64,000 nt of DNA from an uncultured Lachnospiraceae bacterium. Its GTDB lineage: Bacteria; Bacillota; Clostridia; Lachnospirales; Lachnospiraceae. Numbering within the stretch: the first letter of the stretch is position 1; each line of letters begins with the position of its first letter. This document shows, one piece after another, positions 51,201 to 60,297 of this stretch. The stretch is taken from positions 1 to 64,000 of the forward strand of contig CAJTVL010000009.1 in assembly GCA_910579425.1 (NCBI GenBank), written 5' to 3'. A program made the translations under genes and the position numbers. The notes below the pieces were generated by a model. That model did not search any database, was not told where the DNA came from, and was given only the letters and a program-made list of their open reading frames with translations.

Positions 51201-52895
51201 TTATTCCTTGTACATCTCATTTACGGCCTGAATCACCGTATCGCCGCCTGCCGTGCGCCAGTTACTCACCAGCTCATCAAAGTAGGAAACGTCCTCGTCG
51301 CCGATGATGATCTTCGTAAAGCCTTCTGTAAGAATATCGTCCAGGGTGGAGCCATAGGTGTCCATCTCCTCCGGGGTCAGTCCCCAGATAGCGTTGAGCT
51401 GATAGCGCTTCTCATTCAGGATATTTATCGCCAGCCGAAATGCCGCGAACTCTCCTGCGCCGTGTTGCAAATAATCCCCCAGTCCAGATGGATCCTGATC
51501 ATCGATCCACTTTTTGGCGCCGATATATTTCTGAGAAGCCGTCCCCAGAGTGATGGAGTCAGGATCATTGTTCTCGATGGCATAGGTCACCTGCTCCAGG
51601 TTCTGATCCTCCACGGTGGTATCCTGAATACGGAAAGGGGTAATGTGGGCATAATCGCCATATGTCGTATCTGCAAGGAGGAATTTTGCCTCCTCATCCG
51701 CATCAGGATTAAAGAATGCATCCGCATAGAAATTGATCAGTTTGATCACAGCCTCGGGATGCTCGCAGTCCTTGCTCACAACGGTATATCCTCGATTGGT
51801 ATAAGAGATGGGATACAAAACATCCTGAGTAGCCTTTGGAAGCTCATAGGGATAAAAAATTGCTTCCGGACCATTCTGCTTGACAACATCTGCCCCCGGG
51901 TTGTAGCCCCACCACTGCTGGAATACCTCCACGCCGATGGAACCATCAATGACGCCGTTGTTCATGGCAGTCATATCGTAAGTAGTAAAGTTTGGATCAA
52001 TCAGGCCATCCTCATACCACTTGGCAAAGGCAGCCAGTGCCTCCTTCATCTCAGGCTGGATCGCGCCGGGCTCCATGGTCCCGTCCTCCTTGGTAATCCA
52101 GATATCGGGCTGGGCTCCCCAGGCAAGAGCCAGGGATTTGAAGGTGTACAGCGTCTTATCGGCAGCCAACCCCCATCCGCCGTAGGCATTTTGGAAGGTG
52201 GTCATAATATTGACCAGATCGTCTATGGTTTTCGGCGCTTCCAGGTTCTGCTCCTGCATCCAGTCGCTGCGCAGCCACACATAGTAAGGGTTACTACTCC
52301 AGCCGTAATGCATCTGGGTCACGCCGTACATTTTCCCGTCGATGTACCCTGTATTAAAGGTGTCGGGATCCTGCTTTGCAATAGATTTTACCAGGTCGGA
52401 GGCATACTCCTCAAAATAGGGAGTCATATCCAGAAGCAGATCCGCATCCACAAGCTCCTTGAGCTGGCGCAGGGAGGTTGCAGTAAAGGCGTCCGGAATA
52501 GACTTGGAAACGATAGCCATGTTGAGCTTGGTGTTATAGGAATCGCCGTCATTGGTGTACCACTCTGTCTTCACATCCACATTGAACCGCTCCTTATACT
52601 GGCGGGTCCACCAGTTATCCTCGGCACTCTCCCCGTTGGGATAAGGCTGGCTGCTCCCCACGTTGGCAATGGTCAGGGTAATGGGTTCCTCTGATTCCTG
52701 TGCCTGCGGTTCTGACTGCTCCGTATCCTCTGCAGCCCCCGGCCCGGACTGGGATTCCTGTCCGTTCTCCTGGGACTGGCTGGCGGACGCGCCAGAGTCT
52801 GTGCCCGAACCTGCGTCCGTGCCGGAACCTCCACAGGCCGTGGCAGAGAGAAACAGCGCGCCCATCAAAATCAGCGATAAAAATCTTTTCTTCAT
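51201..52895 (-). CDS. sugar ABC transporter solute-binding lipoprotein (LplA type, full length)
   Basis: A 564-residue lipoprotein. The signal peptide ends in LFLSATACGGSG (Cys at about 22), then a long Gly/Ser/Glu/Gln linker, then a complete two-lobed binding fold (ITLTIANVGSSQPYPNGES to the C-terminal WRTAGGDTVIQAVNEMYKE). Full family length, unlike the copy at 44-1054. It heads the transporter operon, with a probable promoter at 52944-52973, and is divergent from the kinase at 53167. Confidence 0.93.
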   Translation of the reverse strand: MKKRFLSLILMGALFLSATACGGSGTDAGSGTDSGASASQSQENGQESQSGPGAAEDTEQSEPQAQESEEPITLTIANVGSSQPYPNGESAEDNWWTRQYKERFNVDVKTEWYTNDGDSYNTKLNMAIVSKSIPDAFTATSLRQLKELVDADLLLDMTPYFEEYASDLVKSIAKQDPDTFNTGYIDGKMYGVTQMHYGWSSNPYYVWLRSDWMQEQNLEAPKTIDDLVNIMTTFQNAYGGWGLAADKTLYTFKSLALAWGAQPDIWITKEDGTMEPGAIQPEMKEALAAFAKWYEDGLIDPNFTTYDMTAMNNGVIDGSIGVEVFQQWWGYNPGADVVKQNGPEAIFYPYELPKATQDVLYPISYTNRGYTVVSKDCEHPEAVIKLINFYADAFFNPDADEEAKFLLADTTYGDYAHITPFRIQDTTVEDQNLEQVTYAIENNDPDSITLGTASQKYIGAKKWIDDQDPSGLGDYLQHGAGEFAAFRLAINILNEKRYQLNAIWGLTPEEMDTYGSTLDDILTEGFTKIIIGDEDVSYFDELVSNWRTAGGDTVIQAVNEMYKE

Positions 52896-52943
52896 AAAGT
52901 CATCTCCTTTACATTAAAAAATGTTGTTCAAACTGCTGTAAAA

Positions 52944-52973
52944 ATCATAGCATGTTCTTTTTTCGTACCGCAA
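52944..52973 (-). promoter_or_regulatory. probable promoter of the second ABC operon
   Basis: On the minus strand TTGCGG, an 18-base spacer, then TGCTATGAT (extended -10, TATGAT). It lies about 50 bases before the binding-protein start. The -35 is moderate, fitting activation by the divergent AraC-type regulator. Confidence 0.55.
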
Positions 52974-53166
52974 TTGTAAACATCTGACATTTTTATAATC
53001 TGATGACTTTGTTGTATAAAATGCCTATTTTTCAATCTTATGCACTTGAATTTTTATATATTTTATCGTATTTTATAAAAACAGACATATTTCATTTCCT
53101 TAATTTACAGTGTACTCTTAAATACATATGTCCGTCGGGGCTGAACGTCCTGGAAAGGGGGATTAA

Positions 53167-54903
53167 GTGAAGATTCAAAATACGGTTTTTTCAAGAGTTC
53201 TTCTGATCTTTTCGGCGCTGGTGATTCCATGGATGGCAGTGAGCGTCATCCTTCTAAACGCGGCCAATGCCAGAATCGTATCTTCCAATGTAAACCTTGC
53301 CCGTCAAAGCCGCAACAATGTCCTTGAAAACATTGAAGGGCAAATCCTAAACATTGCCCTGGCCGCCAGAGCCGGAAATACCCTGGACAAAACGTTTTAC
53401 CTCTCCGTTCTGGATCAGAGTCTGACCGGATATGACCGTGTGCAGGTCACCGAGCAAATTTATGAAAGCCTTAACCTGATTTTTACCACTCATAGCTGGT
53501 CGGAGGACGCCCTCATCTATTCCTGTCCCCTGAATAGGTGCTTCTACAGCCAGAACGTCAACCGGACGGATTCATCAGGGCTTGTACGGACGATTACAGA
53601 TGAGGAATTTAACAAGGTCGCCACACTGCTCCAGTCCGGGAATCTTCTGACAATGAGAGACGGACAGGTGATGTTTCTCATTCCCAATTCTCAGTTCTCC
53701 CCCATCTGTATCCTGGAAGTGGACCTGTCAGAACACCAGCTCTCCCAATACCTGAGCGCCTCTCTGGAATACCCTTCCGAGTCCCTCTTTTCCCTGTGCC
53801 TTGACGACGACACCTTCTGGCTTGGGAATATAGAGCAGGATGAACTCTACGATGACGCCCTTGCGGCGGCAAAAGCGGCGGAGCCGGAAACGCTTATAAA
53901 GTTTTCCTCCGGTTCTGAGAAATACTGGCTCTACGTTTATCGCTCCTCCATCCTGGGCTTTACCTATTTTGAACTGATCCCAAAGGGGCTGCTGACCCGC
54001 CCAACCGGCCTTTTCCTGGTCCTGATCGTCATATTTATCTCCCTTTCCACCCTCGTGATCGTGATCTTCTTCATCCAGTCCCTGAAGCTGATCCATCGCC
54101 CGCTGCAGAACCTGATCGGCGGCTTTGACAGACTGCGCCAGGGAGATTTAAGCGTCCGGGCTCAGAAGCCGGAAACAAAGGATTTCAATTATCTCTATGA
54201 CAGCTTTAACCATATGGCCGCCGAATTGGAGCAGCTTGTCTCGGAAAACTATAAGCAGGAAATCCTGCTGCAAAAGGCCGAGCTCCGCCAGCTACAGGCC
54301 CAGATCAACCCACACTTTCTTTACAACAACTTTTTCTGGCTGCAGAGAGTGATCTCCAGCGGAGATATCGAACAGGCGGAGCAGATTACACAGGAACTTG
54401 GAACCTATTTCCGCTATATCACCCGGAAAAATTCCGATCTGGTGCTTTTGTCCGACGAAAACGAGCATGCAATGATCTACACCAACCTGCAGGCCGTGCG
54501 CTTTTCGGGACGTATCCAGGTGGATCTCGGCACGCTTCCCGCAGAATTTGGGGGCAGGCAGGTGCCGAAGCTCTTTTTACAGCCCCTGATTGAAAATGCC
54601 TTCAAGTATGCCCTGGAGGAACAGATCAGCGGCGGCGTTCTGCAGGTGCGGCATAAAAAGCAGTCGGAAAAGGAACTGGTCGTCACTGTGGAGGATAACG
54701 GCCAGACACTGACCGATGAGCGTCTTTTTGACCTGCAGCATCAGATTGAAACCCTTGCCGCAGACAATATCACTGCCGGACTGAGCGGAATGATGAACAT
54801 CGCCAGACGGCTGCAGCTCTACTTTCAGTCCCCGGACTGCTTTTCGCTAAGCCGCTCAGAGCTTGGAGGCCTGTGCGTCAGCATCCGGCTTTATTTCAAA
54901 TAA
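53167..54903 (+). CDS. sensor histidine kinase, YesM type (second copy)
   Basis: Membrane sensor kinase, 578 residues: N-terminal membrane segment, extracellular sensor domain of about 240 residues, second membrane segment (about 281-303), HAMP (FDRLRQGDLSVRAQ), His_kinase motif LQAQINPHFLYNNFFWLQ (His383) and HATPase_c (PLIENAFKYALEE, VTVEDNGQTL). The start is GTG at 53167, after GGAAAGGGGG. Same layout and orientation as the pair at 3364-6611. Its regulator follows after 18 bases. Confidence 0.93.
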   Translation: MKIQNTVFSRVLLIFSALVIPWMAVSVILLNAANARIVSSNVNLARQSRNNVLENIEGQILNIALAARAGNTLDKTFYLSVLDQSLTGYDRVQVTEQIYESLNLIFTTHSWSEDALIYSCPLNRCFYSQNVNRTDSSGLVRTITDEEFNKVATLLQSGNLLTMRDGQVMFLIPNSQFSPICILEVDLSEHQLSQYLSASLEYPSESLFSLCLDDDTFWLGNIEQDELYDDALAAAKAAEPETLIKFSSGSEKYWLYVYRSSILGFTYFELIPKGLLTRPTGLFLVLIVIFISLSTLVIVIFFIQSLKLIHRPLQNLIGGFDRLRQGDLSVRAQKPETKDFNYLYDSFNHMAAELEQLVSENYKQEILLQKAELRQLQAQINPHFLYNNFFWLQRVISSGDIEQAEQITQELGTYFRYITRKNSDLVLLSDENEHAMIYTNLQAVRFSGRIQVDLGTLPAEFGGRQVPKLFLQPLIENAFKYALEEQISGGVLQVRHKKQSEKELVVTVEDNGQTLTDERLFDLQHQIETLAADNITAGLSGMMNIARRLQLYFQSPDCFSLSRSELGGLCVSIRLYFK

Positions 54904-54921
54904 AAAAAGGAGAAAACAGCA

Positions 54922-56580
54922 ATGTATCGTGGAATTGTGGCAGACGACGAACGACATGTAGTGGACTGGGTGGAAGACCTTTTGTCCCTTCATTTCCCCG
55001 ATCTGGAAATCCGGCGTGCCAATAACGGCAGAGAGGTTCTGGAAAAGGTGAGCCTGTGGAAAATCGACCTTGCAGTGCTTGATATTAAAATGCCGGGCCT
55101 TGACGGCATAGAGACCGCCCGACGGCTTCTGGAAGAATATCCGGGCTGTAAGATCCTGCTGCTGACCGGCTATGATGAATTTGATCTGATTTACCAGATC
55201 AACAGTGAGAAAAATATCCGCTACGTTCTAAAAACCGAAGCCGATCGGGAAATCGTAAAAAAGATTTCCGAAATGCTCTCCGAGATCGAACAGGAGGAGC
55301 GGATGCGGCAGACCATGGACGCTGCCAACCGCAAAAGCCGTCTTATCCGGCATTTTGAGCAGAGGGGTATGCTCTGTGACATTATTTTCGAATCGGAAAG
55401 CCTTGCTTCTATGGAAGAAAAAATAAATTTTTACGGTCCTGCCCTGCCTCTGGATCCCGCATCTCTCACAGGACTTACTTTGATACGTTTTTCAAATCCG
55501 TCCTCCCTGCGGCAGGCAGTCACAAGCGCTCTTCTGCTGCAGCTTTATCAAAAACTTGAGGAAGCCTTAAACCCACTGTTCCGTTTCGCACTTTTGGATA
55601 TGGATGAGGAATATGTCCTTTTGCTGACTCAGCCTGCAAAGCCGATGGAAAAGCCCCTGGAGGCCGAAAAAGGCGTTGCCCTGCTGCGCTCCGAGTTGGA
55701 TCGGGGGCTGACGGAACAGGTCGCTGAGACTGAGGGCAAAATCCTGTTTTTTATTTACAGCCATACTGTTCCCTGGCGTGAAATCTCTCAGGGCTATTTC
55801 TTTTTGCTGCGATATTGCCGCACCCACAATACGGAAATCGGCCCTGCTTCAATTTTTGGTACAGTGGTAAGCGAAGATGCTTTAAGGGATGAGTCCCATT
55901 CCCATGAAAATGTGCAATGGCAGGTTACTCAATATATTCAGAAGCTGTCTCTGGCTCTGGTACAGTCCAGGGAAGCGGATTTTTATGCTCTGCTTGACCA
56001 GATCAGCCTCCTGCGCCCCCGGCTCACTGAAATGAGCGCCCCGGGGCAGGCACAACTCCTGGCGCAGTTGTCCCTTATGCTTTTAGACCATATCAACCTG
56101 CAGCATTTGCACAGCGCTCTGGAGCAGAAAATTTCCCTGTTCCCTCTTTACCGTTCCATGCAGACCCAGGACTGGACTGCTCTGCTGAGCTATGTAAAGC
56201 GCCTGGCAAAGGAAATTTTTGCCCTTTCTGATGAAAAGCTGCATATGAACAGCGCCTGCACCGTTCAGACCATGTGCGAGTATATCCGAAACCACCTTGC
56301 GGACGATCTGAGCGTAACGCGCCTGGCGGAGGCATTCAACTATAACCAGTCCTACATCTCCCGGCTTTTTAAGCAGATTCGCGGCGAAACCCTCTCCCAG
56401 TATATCAAAAATGCCCGCCTGGACCACGCCAAAACCCTCTTAACGTCTACCGGCCTGCCTGTCCAGACCATCGCCTCCCAGGTTGGTTTCGATACCGTAC
56501 AGTATTTCTCCATGGTTTTCCGCAAAGAGGTTGGCACTACCCCTACGCTGTATCGCTCCCTGGCCCAAAAAGAGCCTTAA
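54922..56580 (+). CDS. response regulator with AraC-type domain, YesN type (second copy)
   Basis: A 552-residue regulator. The receiver domain has the phospho-acceptor Asp54 in LDIKMPGLDG and an acidic pair VADDERH; the usual lysine motif reads VLKTEAD. A central helical region (about 130-430) is followed by an AraC-type double helix-turn-helix at the C-terminus (LSVTRLAEAFNYNQSYISRL and FDTVQYFSMVFRKEVGTTP). AAGGAG precedes the ATG. Probable targets: the divergent ABC/GH88 operon and the GH2-uxuB genes downstream. Confidence 0.92.
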   Translation: MYRGIVADDERHVVDWVEDLLSLHFPDLEIRRANNGREVLEKVSLWKIDLAVLDIKMPGLDGIETARRLLEEYPGCKILLLTGYDEFDLIYQINSEKNIRYVLKTEADREIVKKISEMLSEIEQEERMRQTMDAANRKSRLIRHFEQRGMLCDIIFESESLASMEEKINFYGPALPLDPASLTGLTLIRFSNPSSLRQAVTSALLLQLYQKLEEALNPLFRFALLDMDEEYVLLLTQPAKPMEKPLEAEKGVALLRSELDRGLTEQVAETEGKILFFIYSHTVPWREISQGYFFLLRYCRTHNTEIGPASIFGTVVSEDALRDESHSHENVQWQVTQYIQKLSLALVQSREADFYALLDQISLLRPRLTEMSAPGQAQLLAQLSLMLLDHINLQHLHSALEQKISLFPLYRSMQTQDWTALLSYVKRLAKEIFALSDEKLHMNSACTVQTMCEYIRNHLADDLSVTRLAEAFNYNQSYISRLFKQIRGETLSQYIKNARLDHAKTLLTSTGLPVQTIASQVGFDTVQYFSMVFRKEVGTTPTLYRSLAQKEP

Positions 56581-56786
56581 CTTATATTTTTTGGTCTCCT
56601 GTGAAATCCCGAGCTTTCTTCCAGAAAATTCTGCAGCTCTTTTGCCGTAAGCAGCCTCTGCAATTCTCCGGAAAAACAAAACTGCTCTTCAAATTGTTCC
56701 AGCACCCTTCTATCTCCGTCATAGACCGTTACCGCCATTCCCGTCAGAGAGGGAATCAGGATAAGGGCTGATTCCAAAAAGTCCAT
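56577..56786 (-). pseudogene. short frame resembling an AraC-type regulator N-terminus
   Basis: 69 codons from an ATG with a good AGGTGAGC site (56786). The product (MDFLESALILIPSLTGMAVT, VYDGDRRVLEQF) resembles the start of sensor-type AraC regulators in which a short ligand-binding domain precedes the DNA-binding part. It stops at 56577, overlapping the end of the YesN gene by 4 bases on the other strand. The remainder of the gene is gone. Confidence 0.35.
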
Positions 56787-57048
56787 TTCGCTCACCTCAT
56801 TTTCGTTTATATTTATCTGTTTATCGGTGTATATTTTGTTTATAATCACGCCACCCCAAAAATAGTACTATAAATACCAAAAATAATCACTATAAAAAGA
56901 AGTACAATCAACTTATAATTAATAGAGAAATTATGTCAAAGATGGCAGTAATTAACAAGGTAATTCTATCAATTTTAGACAAAGGCCAACATCAAAATTT
57001 CTTTTTTTGGAACAATTAATATAAGAAAAACTCTAAAAGGAGGAAGCT

Positions 57049-59316
57049 ATGCGAAATTTAATCAGTTTGAACCAGGACTGGCTGTTTACTGCGAAGGACG
57101 CCGGTCTGCCTGCCTGTGTGCCAACGGACTGGGATAAGGTGGATCTGCCTCATACCTGGAACGCGGTGGACGGCCACGACGGAAACGGAGGCTATGCCCG
57201 TATCAAGGGCTGGTATGCCAAAAGCTTTGCCACCCCTTCCCAGCCCCTGAAAGGCGGACGGGTGTATGTGGAGATTCCCGCAGCAGGCCAGCAGGCCACC
57301 GTTTATGTAAACGGAACCGAAGTAGTCTATCATGAGGGCGGATATTCCACTTTCCGGGCAGATATCACAGATCTGTGTAAGGAGGGGGAAGATAATCTTC
57401 TGGTGATCGCATGCAGCAACGAAAATAAGAGCAGCGTTTATCCCCAGGCAGCAGATTTCACCTTTTACGGCGGATTATACAGAGGCGTGCGCCTGATCAG
57501 CGTGCCACAGACTCACTTTGAGCTGGATTATTTCGGAGGCCCCGGCCTTAAGGTAACCCCTAAGCCCTGCAAGAGCGGCGGAGCCACCTTTGAGCTGGAA
57601 TCCTGGATCACAAAGGGCGACGAGAACTTCACCGTTTTGTATTCCGTTAAGGATGCTGAGGGTAAGGAGGTTGCCAGCGCCTGCCGTCCTTTCGACCAGA
57701 CAAAGGTTACAGTTTATGTACCCGATGCCAGATTGTGGGATGTGGACGACCCTTATCTCTACACCGTGACAGCCATCCTTCAGAGGCGGAATGAATGCTA
57801 TGACGAGGCCAGCGCAAGGGTGGGTGTCAGAAGCTTCTCCTGTGATCCTCAAAAGGGCTTTTTCTTAAACGGCAGATCCCTTCCTCTTCGCGGCGTAAGC
57901 CGTCACCAGGACCGTCTTTATAAGGGCAATGCTCTTACCAGGGAGGATCATTACGAGGATGCAAAGCTCATCAAGGAGCTGGGAGCCAACACCATCCGTC
58001 TGGCTCACTATCAGCACTCCCAGGATTTCTATGACGCCTGCGACGAGTTGGGCTTTATTATCTGGGCGGAGATCCCCTTCATCAGCGTGATGAATCCTGA
58101 CCCGGCAGCCCACCAGAACTGCATCAGCCAGATGAAGGAGCTGATCACCCAAAATTATAATCATCCTTCTATCTGCTTCTGGGGTATTTCCAATGAAATC
58201 CTCATTGGCGGCATCTCCGATCAGTTGGTGGAAAACCATAAAGAATTAAATGCTCTTTGCAAAGAGCTTGACGATACCCGTCTCACCACCATCGCCCATG
58301 TGTCCATGACCCCCATCAACGGCCCCATGCACGGAATTACGGATGTGGAGAGCTACAACAACTACTTCGGCTGGTACGGCGGCAAGATGGAGGATAACGG
58401 CCCCTGGCTGGATAATTTCCACCAGATTCACCCGGAAATCTGTCTGGGCGTTTCCGAGTACGGCTGCGAGGGCATTATCACCTACCACGGCCCCAATCCT
58501 GCCTGCAAGGACTACAGCGAGGAATATCAGGCGCTCTATCATGAGCACCTTGCCAAAGTATTTGACGAGCGGCCCTGGATCTGGTCTACCCATGTGTGGA
58601 ATATGTTTGATTTCGGTTGCGCGGCCCGTGACGAGGGCGGGGTTGCCGGAAGGAATAACAAAGGTCTTATCACCATTGACCGCAAGACCAAAAAGGACAG
58701 CTACTTTGTTTATCAGGCCTACTGGAGCAAAAAGCCCATGCTTCATCTTGCAGGCAGACGCTACGCCCAGAGAGCGGGAGATACCACCCAGATCAGGGTT
58801 TACTCCAACCAGCCCAGCGTGGCTCTGTACTTAAACGGAGAGCTGGCAGAAGAAAAATCCGCCGATAAGGTGTTTGTCTTCCAGGTTTCCTTAAAGGATG
58901 GCTTCAACATCGTCACCGCAGTTTCCGGAGACTTAAAGGACAGCATGACTCTTGAAAAAGTGGAGAAAGAGCCTTCCATCTATGTTCTGCCGGAAGTAAA
59001 CGAAAGGGCTGAGGGCGTTGCCAACTGGTTCAAGCTGGCAGGCGATCTGGATCTGAAAGCGCCCATGGAGTTTCCGGAAGGAAAGTACAACATCCACAAT
59101 ACTATGGAAGAGTTAGCGCAGTGTCCCGAAGCTCTCAAGGTTATGACCGACGCCGTCAAAATCGCCATGAACATGAAGATCGAGCCCGGCGCAGGTATGT
59201 GGGATATGATGAAATCCATGACCCCTGAAAAGATGGTGGGAATGGCAGGCGGCATGGCTCCCGAAGGTTTCCTTGAGAGTATCAATGCCAAGCTGATCTT
59301 AATCGACAAGAAATAA
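57049..59316 (+). CDS. glycoside hydrolase family 2 (beta-galactosidase or beta-glucuronidase type)
   Basis: A 755-residue cytoplasmic glycosidase. The sugar-binding domain (ISLNQDWLFTAKD, DLPHTWNAVDG), immunoglobulin-like domain and TIM barrel are in order. The acid/base is Glu383 in FWGISNEILIGG and the nucleophile is Glu470 in GVSEYGCEG. After the barrel come a DUF4982-like stretch (YFVYQAYWSKKPMLHL) and an alpha-helical tail of about 110 residues (YNIHNTMEELAQ, MVGMAGGMAPEGFLESINAK), seen in some Clostridia GH2 enzymes. AAAGGAGG lies before the ATG. Context with uxuAB favours a uronide substrate, but the sequence alone does not decide. Confidence 0.85.
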   Translation: MRNLISLNQDWLFTAKDAGLPACVPTDWDKVDLPHTWNAVDGHDGNGGYARIKGWYAKSFATPSQPLKGGRVYVEIPAAGQQATVYVNGTEVVYHEGGYSTFRADITDLCKEGEDNLLVIACSNENKSSVYPQAADFTFYGGLYRGVRLISVPQTHFELDYFGGPGLKVTPKPCKSGGATFELESWITKGDENFTVLYSVKDAEGKEVASACRPFDQTKVTVYVPDARLWDVDDPYLYTVTAILQRRNECYDEASARVGVRSFSCDPQKGFFLNGRSLPLRGVSRHQDRLYKGNALTREDHYEDAKLIKELGANTIRLAHYQHSQDFYDACDELGFIIWAEIPFISVMNPDPAAHQNCISQMKELITQNYNHPSICFWGISNEILIGGISDQLVENHKELNALCKELDDTRLTTIAHVSMTPINGPMHGITDVESYNNYFGWYGGKMEDNGPWLDNFHQIHPEICLGVSEYGCEGIITYHGPNPACKDYSEEYQALYHEHLAKVFDERPWIWSTHVWNMFDFGCAARDEGGVAGRNNKGLITIDRKTKKDSYFVYQAYWSKKPMLHLAGRRYAQRAGDTTQIRVYSNQPSVALYLNGELAEEKSADKVFVFQVSLKDGFNIVTAVSGDLKDSMTLEKVEKEPSIYVLPEVNERAEGVANWFKLAGDLDLKAPMEFPEGKYNIHNTMEELAQCPEALKVMTDAVKIAMNMKIEPGAGMWDMMKSMTPEKMVGMAGGMAPEGFLESINAKLILIDKK

Positions 59317-59419
59317 ATCCAATACCAAAAGATCATTCTCGGCGCCGCAAGGCAACAGGCTGGCCGATGCCGGAGAGTTTTTGCGGCGCTGTATAAGCAG
59401 TATAAAGGAGCGGAACATT

Positions 59420-60259
59420 TTGAGCAAATTATCGGAATTTAAAAAGAAAAAAGACTTCCTCGTGTGCGTGGACAGCGACGGCTGCGCCATGGACACTATG
59501 GACATCAAGCATATCCGCTGTTTCGGCCCCTGCATGGTGGCGGAATGGGGCTTAGAGGAGTGGAAGGATGAGATTTTGAGCCGCTGGAACGACATCAATC
59601 TCTACACCATGACCCGGGGCATCAACCGTTATAAGGGACTTTCCATCGCCCTTACCGAGATCAATGAGAAGTATACCGCCATCGAAGCTTTGGACACTCT
59701 CACCCGCTGGGTGGAAGAAAGCCCGGAATTGTCCAACGGCGCACTGGAAAAGGCCATTGCCGCCGATGACAGCATAAGCCTCAAAAAGGCCCTTTCCTGG
59801 AGCAAGGCGGTAAACGCCTCCATCAATCAGCTTCCCGACGAGGAGAAGCTTCCCTTTGAGGGGGTGAAGGAAGCTCTTGCCTTCGCTCACGAAAAGGTGG
59901 ACGTGGCGATTGTTTCCAGCGCCAATCTCGATGCGGTTCTGGAAGAATGGGAACGCTACGGCCTGCTTGACCACACGGATATTGTGCTGGCCCAGGACTC
60001 CGGCAGCAAAACCTTCTGTATCGGAGAACTCCTTAAGGCCGGCTACGCCAGGGATCACGTGCTGATGTGCGGGGATGCTCCCGGTGATCTTGACGCCGCT
60101 AAGAAAAACGAGGTGTTCTACTACCCTATCCTGGTTCGCCATGAAGCGGAATCCTGGCAGGAATTTATGGACAAAGCCGTCTCAAAATTGTTAGATGGCA
60201 GTTATGGCGGCGCTTACCAGCAGGAAAAGATTGATGCATTTTTAAATAATCTGAAATAA
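59420..60259 (+). CDS. HAD-superfamily hydrolase
   Basis: A 279-residue phosphatase-like protein. Motif I is FLVCVDSDGCAMDTM (DxDG in place of DxDGT), motif II falls near VDVAIVSSANLDAV, and motifs III/IV are AQDSGSKTFCI and LMCGDAPGDLDAAKKN. The cap domain is large (about 25-150). Start: TTG at 59420, 9 bases after AAGGAG; the upstream ATG at 59381 has no site. It lies between the GH2 and GH3 genes in the same operon, so its substrate is likely a sugar phosphate of this pathway. Not closer defined. Confidence 0.82.
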   Translation: MSKLSEFKKKKDFLVCVDSDGCAMDTMDIKHIRCFGPCMVAEWGLEEWKDEILSRWNDINLYTMTRGINRYKGLSIALTEINEKYTAIEALDTLTRWVEESPELSNGALEKAIAADDSISLKKALSWSKAVNASINQLPDEEKLPFEGVKEALAFAHEKVDVAIVSSANLDAVLEEWERYGLLDHTDIVLAQDSGSKTFCIGELLKAGYARDHVLMCGDAPGDLDAAKKNEVFYYPILVRHEAESWQEFMDKAVSKLLDGSYGGAYQQEKIDAFLNNLK

Positions 60260-60297
60260 CACATTGTAAAATATAAATCAGAAAGGAGAAATTTGAC

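Noticed and set aside
51462..52694. 410-codon open frame on the plus strand
   Set aside because: It lies wholly antisense to the solute-binding protein gene, has no ribosome site and reads as low-complexity Ile/Gly/His sequence. A by-product of codon bias.
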